In this document: piece after piece, positions 1-5,110 of the stretch | How positions within the stretch are numbered: the stretch's first letter is position 1 | Layout of the letters: the number at the start of each line of letters is the position of its first letter | Assembly: GCA_945897545.1 (NCBI GenBank) | Contig: CAMDGJ010000205.1 | Location: 1-5,255 of the forward strand | Length of the DNA stretch: 5,255 bases | Direction of reading: 5' to 3' | From: Flavobacterium psychrophilum | GTDB lineage: Bacteria > Bacteroidota > Bacteroidia > Flavobacteriales > Flavobacteriaceae | Notes under the pieces: model-generated | Told to the model about the DNA's origin: nothing | Database searches by the model: none | Seen by the model: the letters and a program-made list of their open reading frames with translations, nothing else | Program-made: the position numbers and the translations under genes

Positions 1-1
1 T

Positions 2-361
2 AATTACACAACTAATTCTGGGTATAGCAATACTAAAATAACCAATCTAATTAAATCTCAAAATGCTGTACCACCAAGTTGTTATGCCTATAAATCTTTA
101 GGATTTGATGATTTTGAAATGAAAAATGAAGTACTGGTTTATCCTAATCCAAGTTCGGAAATCATTAGTGTTCATTCTCAAAACAACATCAATTCCATTG
201 CGGTTTATTCTATCGATGGCAGAAGTATAATAACCTATACCAATCCTTTAACCACTAATGAATTTATCATCAATGTTCACAATATATCGGTGGGGCTATA
301 CACCTTGAAAGTGAATACGGATAATGGAAGTTTTTCTAAAAAAATTATTATTAGAAGGTAA
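2..361 (+). CDS. C-terminal part of a secreted protein with a T9SS type A sorting domain (5' truncated)
   Basis: The frame is open from the window edge to a TAA at 359-361, giving the last 119 residues of a longer protein. The ATG at 119 is internal and not a credible start, because coding sequence of the same character precedes it. From about residue 45 the fragment has the usual pattern of a type A sorting domain: V-Y-P-N-P-S near the start, a Y-S-I-D-G-R segment in the middle, N-I-S-V-G-L-Y-T-L-K-V late, and a basic K-K-I-I-I-R-R end. In Bacteroidota such domains direct proteins through the outer membrane by the type IX secretion system and are normally cleaved off at the cell surface. The 40 or so residues before it, ending in a G-F-D-D-F-E linker, are too short to identify the passenger, which could be an enzyme, adhesin or other secreted protein. 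The domain call is firm; the function of the whole protein is unknown. Confidence 0.88.
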   Translation, partial: NYTTNSGYSNTKITNLIKSQNAVPPSCYAYKSLGFDDFEMKNEVLVYPNPSSEIISVHSQNNINSIAVYSIDGRSIITYTNPLTTNEFIINVHNISVGLYTLKVNTDNGSFSKKIIIRR

Positions 362-401
362 TACTTTGGATTGTTTTAAATAAAGTTTAAACCAAAAATG
401 G

Positions 402-409
402 TTACTTTG
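402..409 (+). promoter_or_regulatory. possible -7 box of the aldo/keto reductase promoter
   Basis: TTACTTTG differs at one base from the Bacteroidota -7 consensus TAnnTTTG and ends 16 bases before the ATG at 426, which would give a leader of roughly 10 bases. No TTG (-33) element lies at the usual 17-23 base spacing; the nearest upstream TTG, at 371-373, is 28 bases away. This is a weak call that rests on the -7 box and its position alone. Confidence 0.3.
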
Positions 410-425
410 TACAAAAATAATTAAG

Positions 426-1412
426 ATGAATTATCGAAAACTAGGAAAAACCAATTTCAATATCTCTGAAATAGCACTTGGCACTTGGCAAGTGGGCGGA
501 AAATGGGGTTCTCCATTCAATGATAAAACCGCAGACGAATTAATCAATACGGCTATAGATAACGGCGTGAATTTCATTGACACTGCCGATGTGTATGAAA
601 ATGGATTGAGCGAAACCGCCGTTGGAAGAGTTGTTCGCTCTCGTTCGGAACGCATCTATGTTGCTACCAAATGCGGCCGCCACATCAATCCACACCTGAA
701 TGAAGGCTACCAACCAAAGGTTTTACAAAAATTTGTAGAAGATAGTTTGAAAAGAACAGGACTCGAAACTATAGATTTAATCCAATTGCATTGTCCACCA
801 ATTGAGGTGTATTATCGTCCTGAAATCTTTGAGTTGTTTGACCGTTTGAAAGCGCAAGGAAAAATTCAAAACTTGGGCGTTAGCGTCGAAAAAGTGGACG
901 AAGCGATAAAGGCTATTGAATATCCAAATGTAACCACTATACAAATTATCTTTAATCTTTTCCGTCAAAAACCATCTGAATTGTTTTTCCAAGAAGCACA
1001 AAAAAGGGATATTGGTATTATTGCCAGAGTGCCTTTGGCTAGTGGGATTCTCACTGGATTATTTGATTCAAAAACCACTTTTGGAGCCCAAGACCACAGA
1101 AACTTCAACCGAAACGGCGAAGCATTTGACAAAGGAGAAACCTTCTCGGGAATTGATTATGAATTGGGTTTAAAAGCCGTGGAAGAATTGAAAGACTTGT
1201 TTCCCGGTGTATCAAATTTGGCTCCAATAGCTCTGCAATGGATTTTAAATTTTGATGCCATTAGTTGTATTATTCCTGGCGCATCTAAAGCCAGTCATGT
1301 GCAATCGAACTTATCGGTTTATGATTTAGCACCATTGATGCCTGAAAAAATTGCTGCGATGAATTTAATCTACGAACGTTATATCAAACCGGAAGTACAG
1401 CAATTGTGGTAA
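426..1412 (+). CDS. aldo/keto reductase, NAD(P)H-dependent oxidoreductase
   Basis: This 328-residue protein has the normal length of the (beta/alpha)8-barrel aldo/keto reductases. The catalytic tetrad is complete: D52 and Y57 in D-T-A-D-V-Y, K82 in A-T-K-C-G-R, and H122 in Q-L-H-C-P-P. The family N-terminus (K-L-G-K-T-N...I-A-L-G-T-W) and the late cofactor-binding stretch I283-P-G-A-S-K288 with Q293 and N295 are also present, so the enzyme should be active. Members reduce aldehydes or ketones to alcohols, usually with NADPH, in the cytoplasm; no signal peptide is visible. The substrate cannot be read from sequence. Bacterial members of this type are often implicated in detoxifying reactive carbonyls or in sugar and steroid metabolism. 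The start at 426 fits the conserved N-terminus and a nearby -7-like box. It is followed after 71 bases by rlmD on the same strand, but that gene appears to have its own promoter, and no functional link is evident. Confidence 0.95.
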   Translation: MNYRKLGKTNFNISEIALGTWQVGGKWGSPFNDKTADELINTAIDNGVNFIDTADVYENGLSETAVGRVVRSRSERIYVATKCGRHINPHLNEGYQPKVLQKFVEDSLKRTGLETIDLIQLHCPPIEVYYRPEIFELFDRLKAQGKIQNLGVSVEKVDEAIKAIEYPNVTTIQIIFNLFRQKPSELFFQEAQKRDIGIIARVPLASGILTGLFDSKTTFGAQDHRNFNRNGEAFDKGETFSGIDYELGLKAVEELKDLFPGVSNLAPIALQWILNFDAISCIIPGASKASHVQSNLSVYDLAPLMPEKIAAMNLIYERYIKPEVQQLW

Positions 1413-1443
1413 ATAATAAAGTACTTTCAAAAATATTTCACAA

Positions 1444-1467
1444 TTTGAATTTATAAAACCATTCAAA
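1444..1467 (+). repeat. AT-rich inverted repeat overlapping the rlmD promoter
   Basis: TTTGAAT (1444-1450) and ATTCAAA (1461-1467) are perfect 7-base complements around a 10-base spacer, and a T-rich run follows at 1471-1478. The left arm contains the candidate -33 TTG of the rlmD promoter. It could be a weak terminator for the upstream reductase gene, an operator, or chance in AT-rich DNA. With one G:C pair in the stem, the RNA hairpin would be unstable. Confidence 0.35.
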
Positions 1468-1479
1468 GCCTTATTTTTG
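1445..1479 (+). promoter_or_regulatory. Bacteroidota-type promoter of rlmD (TTG / TATTTTTG)
   Basis: TATTTTTG at 1472-1479 matches the TAnnTTTG -7 consensus exactly, and a TTG at 1445-1447 lies 24 bases upstream, just over the usual 17-23 spacing. The -7 box ends only four bases before the ATG at 1484. Transcription would therefore begin at or next to the start codon, giving a leaderless or nearly leaderless mRNA. There is no in-frame ATG between the box and 1484. Confidence 0.55.
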
Positions 1480-1483
1480 CGCT

Positions 1484-2896
1484 ATGGCAAAGAAAAATAC
1501 AGACAAAATCGTTTTCGATCATATAAAAGTCCTTGATGCAGGTGCAAAAGGTGTTTCGGTAGCAAAAGCCCCAGACGGAAAGATAATTTTCATTCCAAAT
1601 GTCGTTCCCGGTGACGTGGTCGATGTACAAACTTTCAAAAAGCGCAAAGCCTATTACGAAGGAAAAGCAGTAAAATTTCACGAATTTTCAGAACACAGAA
1701 TCGAACCTATATGCGAACATTTCGGAGTTTGCGGCGGTTGCAAATGGCAGAACATGAAGTACAGCCAACAACTGTATTACAAGCAAAACGAGGTTTTTAA
1801 CCATTTACAGCGCATTGGAAAAGTAGAACTTCCTGAATTTGAACCAATTTTGGGTTCCGAAAAACAATTTTTTTACAGAAACAAAATGGAATTTTCGTTT
1901 TCGAACAGCCGTTGGCTTACCGAAAAAGAAATTGGCAGCACAGAAGACTTAGGAAATAAAAATGCCTTGGGCTTTCATATTCCGAAAATGTGGGACAAAA
2001 TTTTAGACATCAATAAATGTCATTTGCAAGAAGATCCATCAAATGCTATTCGGAATGAAGTTCGGGCTTTCGCAAATGAAAACAACCTTACTTTTTTTAA
2101 TCCAAGAAATCACGAAGGTTTGCTTAGAACCTTAATGATGCGTACCGCTTCTACCGGAGAAATTATGGTTTTAATTCAGTTTTTCGAAAATGACAAAGCA
2201 GGCAGAGAACTGCTCTTAAATCATATTTATGAAAAGTTTCCACAAATTACGTCATTGCAATATGTAGTTAACAATAAAGCAAACGATACTTTATACGATC
2301 AAAACATCAAATTATATAAAGGACGAGATTACATTCTGGAAGAAATGGAAGGCTTGAAATTTAGCATTAATGCCAAATCTTTTTACCAAACCAACTCCGA
2401 TCAAGCCTATGAATTGTATAAAATCACAAGAGATTTTGCCGGATTAACAGGTAATGAAGTGGTTTACGATCTATATACAGGAACCGGAACAATTGCACAA
2501 TTTGTGTCGAAAAACACAAAAAAAGTAATTGGTGTCGAAAGCGTTCCTGAGGCCATTATTGATGCAAAAGCCAATGCCGAGCGCAACAATATTTCCAATT
2601 GTGAATTCTATGTAGGAGATATGAAAGTAGTTTTTAACGAAAGTTTTATTGCACAACACGGCAAACCCGACGTAATTATTACTGATCCACCACGAGACGG
2701 AATGCACAAAGACGTTATTGAACAAATTATGAAGATTGAACCATCAAAAATTGTGTATGTGAGTTGCAACTCAGCAACACAAGCGCGTGATTTGGCTTTA
2801 ATGGATGAAAAATACAAAGTTACTCGTGTTCGCCCGGTGGATATGTTTCCGCAAACGCATCACGTGGAAAATGTTGTACTTTTGGAAAAAAGATAA
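1484..2896 (+). CDS. rlmD: 23S rRNA (uracil-C5)-methyltransferase, RlmD/RumA type
   Basis: The 470-residue product has the full RumA architecture. Residues 8-65 form an N-terminal TRAM RNA-binding domain (D-A-G-A-K-G-V-S and I-P-N-V-V-P-G-D). Next is a 4Fe-4S cluster motif, C77-x5-C83-x2-C86, with the fourth ligand probably C179 in N-K-C-H-L. The methyltransferase domain follows, with its S-adenosylmethionine site at Y328-D-L-Y-T-G-T-G-T336, the D401-P-P-R-D-G loop, the nucleophilic cysteine C428 in V-S-C-N-S, and the general-base glutamate E462 in H-V-E-N-V. The enzyme adds a methyl group to C5 of a uracil; the E. coli homologue RlmD modifies U1939 of 23S rRNA. The exact target base in this organism is inferred, since paralogues (RlmC, TrmA, RlmCD) share the catalytic domain, but the Fe-S cluster together with the TRAM domain favours RlmD. 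It acts in the cytoplasm during ribosome maturation. The start directly abuts a promoter, so no longer form is possible from it. Confidence 0.93.
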   Translation: MAKKNTDKIVFDHIKVLDAGAKGVSVAKAPDGKIIFIPNVVPGDVVDVQTFKKRKAYYEGKAVKFHEFSEHRIEPICEHFGVCGGCKWQNMKYSQQLYYKQNEVFNHLQRIGKVELPEFEPILGSEKQFFYRNKMEFSFSNSRWLTEKEIGSTEDLGNKNALGFHIPKMWDKILDINKCHLQEDPSNAIRNEVRAFANENNLTFFNPRNHEGLLRTLMMRTASTGEIMVLIQFFENDKAGRELLLNHIYEKFPQITSLQYVVNNKANDTLYDQNIKLYKGRDYILEEMEGLKFSINAKSFYQTNSDQAYELYKITRDFAGLTGNEVVYDLYTGTGTIAQFVSKNTKKVIGVESVPEAIIDAKANAERNNISNCEFYVGDMKVVFNESFIAQHGKPDVIITDPPRDGMHKDVIEQIMKIEPSKIVYVSCNSATQARDLALMDEKYKVTRVRPVDMFPQTHHVENVVLLEKR

Positions 2897-2897
2897 G

Positions 2898-2925
2898 ATT
2901 GCAGAATGCAGGTCGCAGATTGCAG
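2898..2925 (+). repeat. four tandem NNNGCAG heptamers
   Basis: Directly after the rlmD stop codon, four 7-base units follow without spacing: ATTGCAG (2898-2904), AATGCAG (2905-2911), GTCGCAG (2912-2918) and ATTGCAG (2919-2925). The GCAG core is invariant and the first three bases vary. The array supplies the left arm and loop of the adjoining hairpin. Its function is unknown; it resembles intergenic repeat sequence rather than coding DNA. Confidence 0.75.
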
Positions 2926-2950
2926 ACCTGCATTCCGGCAGGCAGGTTTT
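2904..2950 (+). terminator. strong hairpin with an overlapping alternative hairpin downstream of rlmD
   Basis: GAATGCAGGTC (2904-2914) and GACCTGCATTC (2925-2935) form a perfect 11-bp stem, with three further pairs possible in the loop (GCA 2915-2917 with TGC 2921-2923). The base ACCTGC in the right arm (2926-2931) can instead pair with GCAGGT (2942-2947), which is followed at once by more T residues (to 2950), as in an intrinsic terminator. The two structures share an arm and so exclude each other. A role in ending rlmD transcription or stabilising its 3' end is plausible. A multicopy palindromic (REP-like) element is an equally good explanation. Confidence 0.5.
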
Positions 2951-2957
2951 AGAGAAA

Positions 2958-3019
2958 ATTGAAATTGATTTTTGACATTGAAATTGATTTTTGCCATTGA
3001 TACTGCCATTGCTATTGAT
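2958..3019 (+). repeat. tandem 19-bp repeat grading into ATTGNN hexamers
   Basis: Two adjacent 19-base units (2958-2976 and 2977-2995) are identical at 18 positions; each reads ATTGAA-ATTGAT-TTTTGNC. They are followed by hexamers ATTGAT (2996-3001), ACTGCC (3002-3007), ATTGCT (3008-3013) and ATTGAT (3014-3019), ending 11 bases before the lipoprotein gene. The pattern suggests growth by replication slippage. Each 19-mer includes GATTTTTG, one base from the -7 consensus; the second copy (2986-2993) lies 18 bases after a TTG at 2965-2967, so the array may also carry the promoter of the next gene. Confidence 0.7.
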
Positions 3020-3030
3020 ATTTAAATTTT

Positions 3031-3570
3031 ATGAAAAAAATACTTATACTATTATTCCTTGCAGTTTTTACTTTCGGCAGTTGTGAGAAAGATGATATTT
3101 GTGATGGCAACACCCCTAATACTCCACGACTGGTTTTTGAATTTTATGACATCAGCAACCCAACAGTTTTAAAAAATGTGACGAATTTAAAAGTCATTGG
3201 TGACGGAATGACTGAAGGCATCGTCTTTAACGAAAGTGCTAGTGATGATTCTAAATATTTGACAAACGGGAGCAAAATTTCAATTCCGTTAAAAACGGAC
3301 GCAAATACGACTACTTACCGTTTTATCCTAAATTCTGGAAATCCAAATCCAACCTTGATAGACATTGATGAAGTCACGTTTAACTATACCAGCCGAGATA
3401 TTTTTGTGTCAAGAGCTTGTGGTTTTAAAGCTCTTTTTACATTTGACCCATTCAATAAGGTTGTTCATAACTCAATTCCAGCGACTAAACTAAGATGGAT
3501 GCAATTTATATCTGTTGAAAAAAGTAACATAGATAACGAAAATGAAACACACATTAAAGTATTTTTTTAG
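3031..3570 (+). CDS. DUF6452-like lipoprotein, probably surface exposed
   Basis: The 179-residue product begins with a lipoprotein signal peptide: M-K-K, a hydrophobic core at residues 4-15, and the lipobox F-G-S-C with C18 as the lipidated residue. Directly after it comes E-K-D-D (19-22), which fits the lipoprotein export signal (an X-K-D/E-D/E pattern) known from Bacteroidota to send lipoproteins to the outer face of the outer membrane. The mature part looks beta-rich, with C24 and C130 as the obvious cysteines, which could form a disulfide. It resembles, from memory, DUF6452 proteins of Flavobacteriia, whose function is unknown. The gene overlaps the following barrel-like gene by 29 bp, so the two are almost certainly co-transcribed and perhaps work together. 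The stop TAG lies just after a run of seven T residues. The lipoprotein call is firm, the surface location is inferred, and the biochemical role is unknown. Confidence 0.85.
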   Translation: MKKILILLFLAVFTFGSCEKDDICDGNTPNTPRLVFEFYDISNPTVLKNVTNLKVIGDGMTEGIVFNESASDDSKYLTNGSKISIPLKTDANTTTYRFILNSGNPNPTLIDIDEVTFNYTSRDIFVSRACGFKALFTFDPFNKVVHNSIPATKLRWMQFISVEKSNIDNENETHIKVFF

Positions 3571-4369
3571 TATTGGGTTTCTGATGTCTTTGTTTTTGGC
3601 CCAAGCCCAAGATACTATCCCGACTAATAAATCGCTCGAAAGAACGAAAATCGTGGGCGAAATTCCAGAAGTTCCAGCAAAAGTAAAAACAAAGCCATCG
3701 TCAGCAACAAAAACCGACACGATTATTCCCGTTAAAAAGGATCGTTATGGGTTGCGTGTAGGAGTTGACTTGTATAAATTGACTCGTGGTTTATATGATG
3801 AAAATTACAAAGGCATAGAATTGGTAGGCGATTACCGCTTAACCAAAAAATATTTTCTAGCCGCTGAACTCGGGAGTGAAAACAAGACGACCGAAGACGA
3901 CCGATTGAATACCACCACAAAAGGGACATATTTAAAAGTAGGTTTTGATTATAATTTTTACGAAAACTGGCTCGATATGGAAAATATTATCTGCATAGGG
4001 ATGCGGTATGGCATCAGCACTTTTAGTCAGGAATTGAATAGTTACAAAACCTATAATACGTATCCGTACTGGGGCGAACTGCCATCTAAAACTTCTTGGG
4101 AAACATTCAATGGTTTAACTGCTGGCTGGATTGAAGTTGTTTTAGGGGTTAAAGTAAAAGTAATCAACAATATATTTGTTGGATTCAGCCTTAGAATGAA
4201 CGGATTAATTTTTGACAAACAACCAAGCGACAATTTCGAAAACTTGTATATTCCGGGATTCAACAAAACGTATGCTGGAAACTTTGGAGCTGGATTTAAC
4301 TATACAGTCACTTACTTTGTTCCTTTATATAAAAAGACGGTTAAACCGAAGAAAATAGTTACGAATTAG
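3542..4369 (+). CDS. DUF6048-like outer-membrane beta-barrel protein
   Basis: The 275-residue product starts with a signal peptidase I type signal (M-K-H-T-L-K, hydrophobic 7-19, likely cleavage after A22 in A-Q-A-Q). A polar, threonine- and lysine-rich linker runs to about residue 65. From about 68 to 265 there are alternating amphipathic strands rich in tyrosine and glycine (such as G-L-R-V-G-V-D-L-Y, Y-L-K-V-G-F-D-Y-N-F and F-G-A-G-F-N-Y-T-V-T-Y-F), as in small outer-membrane beta-barrels. The protein ends with a basic tail. From memory it matches the DUF6048 family of Flavobacteriia, which has no known function. The start at 3542 is kept although it lies inside the lipoprotein gene, because only this start preserves the complete signal peptide. 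The overlap suggests coupled translation with the lipoprotein, and a lipoprotein-barrel pair at the cell surface is a reasonable but untested inference. Its stop overlaps that of the convergent small membrane gene. Confidence 0.85.
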   Translation: MKHTLKYFFSIGFLMSLFLAQAQDTIPTNKSLERTKIVGEIPEVPAKVKTKPSSATKTDTIIPVKKDRYGLRVGVDLYKLTRGLYDENYKGIELVGDYRLTKKYFLAAELGSENKTTEDDRLNTTTKGTYLKVGFDYNFYENWLDMENIICIGMRYGISTFSQELNSYKTYNTYPYWGELPSKTSWETFNGLTAGWIEVVLGVKVKVINNIFVGFSLRMNGLIFDKQPSDNFENLYIPGFNKTYAGNFGAGFNYTVTYFVPLYKKTVKPKKIVTN

Positions 4370-4602
4370 CCTATTTCCTTAATACCTTTTATAAAAATCC
4401 AAGACATAAATAGTTTCTCGCCGTCTTTGGTTTTTGAAGCCTGAAATTTTGGAGACAAAATAGTTCCTACCACAAAAGCGGTAAAAGGAATCAATAAGCC
4501 ATCAAGATTTGTATATTCTGCAATCAAAAATCGAAACCCTATAAATAATATAGCAAAACAACCCAATTGGTATAGAAAGGCGCGTAATTGTAACTTTGTC
4601 AT
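4366..4602 (-). CDS. small two-helix inner-membrane protein of unknown function
   Basis: This 78-residue protein has two likely membrane segments, about residues 10-28 (L-G-C-F-A-I-L-F-I-G-F) and 35-51 (G-L-L-I-P-F-T-A-F-V-V-G-T-I-L), joined by a short Y-T-N-L-D turn. A polar, lysine-rich stretch (K52 to K63) and a final hydrophobic W-I-F-I-K-G-I-K-E-I segment follow. Basic residues at the N-terminus and after helix two predict that both ends are cytoplasmic. I do not recognise a named family, though it has the look of a conserved short flavobacterial membrane protein. Support for its being a real gene comes from the membrane pattern, a well-formed promoter upstream, and its tight convergent packing against the barrel gene, with the TAA (4366-4368) overlapping that gene's TAG (4367-4369). 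Confidence 0.75.
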   Translation of the reverse strand: MTKLQLRAFLYQLGCFAILFIGFRFLIAEYTNLDGLLIPFTAFVVGTILSPKFQASKTKDGEKLFMSWIFIKGIKEIG

Positions 4603-4626
4603 TGTTTTATTGTTATTTTAACTTTC

Positions 4627-4658
4627 CAAAAATAAGTGATTTTCTAGTCATTCTTCAA
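4627..4658 (-). promoter_or_regulatory. promoter of the 78-residue membrane protein gene (TTG-N21-TATTTTTG)
   Basis: Read on the minus strand, TTG (4658-4656) is followed after 21 bases by TATTTTTG (4634-4627), an exact match to the Bacteroidota TTG / TAnnTTTG promoter at an accepted spacing. Transcription would start near 4620 and leave a leader of about 18 bases before the ATG at 4602. Confidence 0.65.
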
Positions 4659-4749
4659 TAAAGACATAATTTATTTTATTTTTTGGATTAAATTTCAAAT
4701 AAACCATTTGATAAATAGCAATTTTAACAATAATTTATTTCCTTAAAAT

Positions 4750-4775
4750 TTGTATTGTTTTTTGAGTTAATTTTG
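4750..4775 (+). promoter_or_regulatory. possible rightward promoter for the small ORF and patatin gene
   Basis: TAATTTTG at 4768-4775 matches the TAnnTTTG -7 consensus exactly. The best TTG partner (4750-4752) is only 15 bases upstream, a little shorter than usual. Transcription would begin near 4782, giving a leader of roughly 100 bases before the ATG at 4885 that contains both downstream dyads. No alternative of equal quality lies closer to 4885 or before 5111. Confidence 0.35.
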
Positions 4776-4790
4776 TAACAATTAAAACAC

Positions 4791-4823
4791 AACTAATTGA
4801 TTTTTAGTAAAATAAAATTAGTT
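4791..4823 (+). repeat. 8-bp inverted repeat in the presumed leader
   Basis: AACTAATT (4791-4798) and AATTAGTT (4816-4823) are perfect complements separated by 17 bases. The position just downstream of the possible transcription start suits an operator or a leader structure, but AT-rich dyads of this length also arise by chance. Confidence 0.35.
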
Positions 4824-4854
4824 ATTTAGAAAATACCCCAGATCTTTTGCACAT

Positions 4855-4880
4855 TAGATTAAAATTAATTTAAAAATCTA
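4855..4880 (+). repeat. 6-bp inverted repeat just before the small ORF start
   Basis: TAGATT (4855-4860) and AATCTA (4875-4880) flank 14 bases made only of A and T, and end four bases before the ATG at 4885. If formed in RNA, this weak hairpin would sit over the ribosome loading region; as DNA it could be a protein-binding dyad. Confidence 0.3.
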
Positions 4881-4884
4881 TATC

Positions 4885-5019
4885 ATGGCAATTGGCTTTT
4901 CTATTACAAGCAGCATTACTTCAAGTGGAAGAAAAACATTTACAGCTTTACGCATTAATTCTACCGAATCAAAATTCAATATTGGAAATAAAACCAGACC
5001 TGATGGCAGTTTTGGATAA
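4885..5019 (+). CDS. 44-residue ORF preceding a patatin-like gene, function unknown
   Basis: An ATG at 4885 opens 44 codons ending in TAA at 5017-5019. The peptide begins M-A-I-G-F-S-I-T-S-S and ends N-I-G-N-K-T-R-P-D-G-S-F-G. It is rich in serine and threonine, basic overall, free of cysteine, and has neither a signal peptide nor a membrane helix. I recognise no family. In its favour are codon use that looks ordinary for this genome, a base composition visibly less AT-rich than the flanking gaps (4603-4884 and 5020-5110), and its place at the head of the presumed transcript leading to the patatin gene. Against it are its short length and the lack of a recognisable domain. It could be a small partner or regulator of the phospholipase, a leader peptide, the remnant of a larger gene, or noise. 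Confidence 0.45.
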   Translation: MAIGFSITSSITSSGRKTFTALRINSTESKFNIGNKTRPDGSFG

Positions 5020-5110
5020 AACACCTCAACAATCTATTAATCTATTTCAAAATCTTTATTAAAAAATATTGGTAATAAAACAAACTTGATAGTAATATAA
5101 ATAGATAATT

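Larger units (their letters stand above)
4603..4884. other. AT-rich divergent intergenic region with several dyads
   Basis: These 282 bases separate the leftward membrane gene from the rightward small ORF and patatin gene. No convincing coding region is present on either strand. Besides the leftward promoter at 4627-4658, the region holds a 6-bp hairpin TCAAAT/ATTTGA (4695-4700 with 4706-4711), a possible rightward -7 box, and two further dyads listed separately. The base composition is distinctly richer in A and T than the genes on the left, as expected of a regulatory gap or the edge of an acquired segment. Confidence 0.6.

Noticed and set aside
119..361. A complete 80-residue protein starting at the ATG at 119
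   Set aside because: The same frame is open to the window edge with typical secreted-protein sequence before it, and a sorting domain does not stand alone; the ATG is internal.
389..404. AACC/GGTT hairpin between the sorting-domain gene and the aldo/keto reductase as a terminator
   Set aside because: The stem is only four base pairs and no T run follows.
1463..1681. Minus-strand ORF opposite the start of rlmD, and similar ORFs opposite the other genes
   Set aside because: They lie antisense to well-supported genes, have unnatural protein composition, and lack promoters or recognisable domains.
2898..3019. CRISPR array
   Set aside because: The units are 6-19 bases and directly tandem, without unique spacers of uniform length.
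3558..3571. The T7 run at the end of the lipoprotein gene as a programmed or sequencing frameshift fusing it to the next gene
   Set aside because: The second gene has its own complete signal peptide starting before the T run, and the first has a natural end, so two separate proteins are much more likely.
4648..4707. 19-residue ORF on the minus strand upstream of the membrane protein gene
   Set aside because: It is very short, AT-driven in composition, and overlaps the promoter of the downstream gene.
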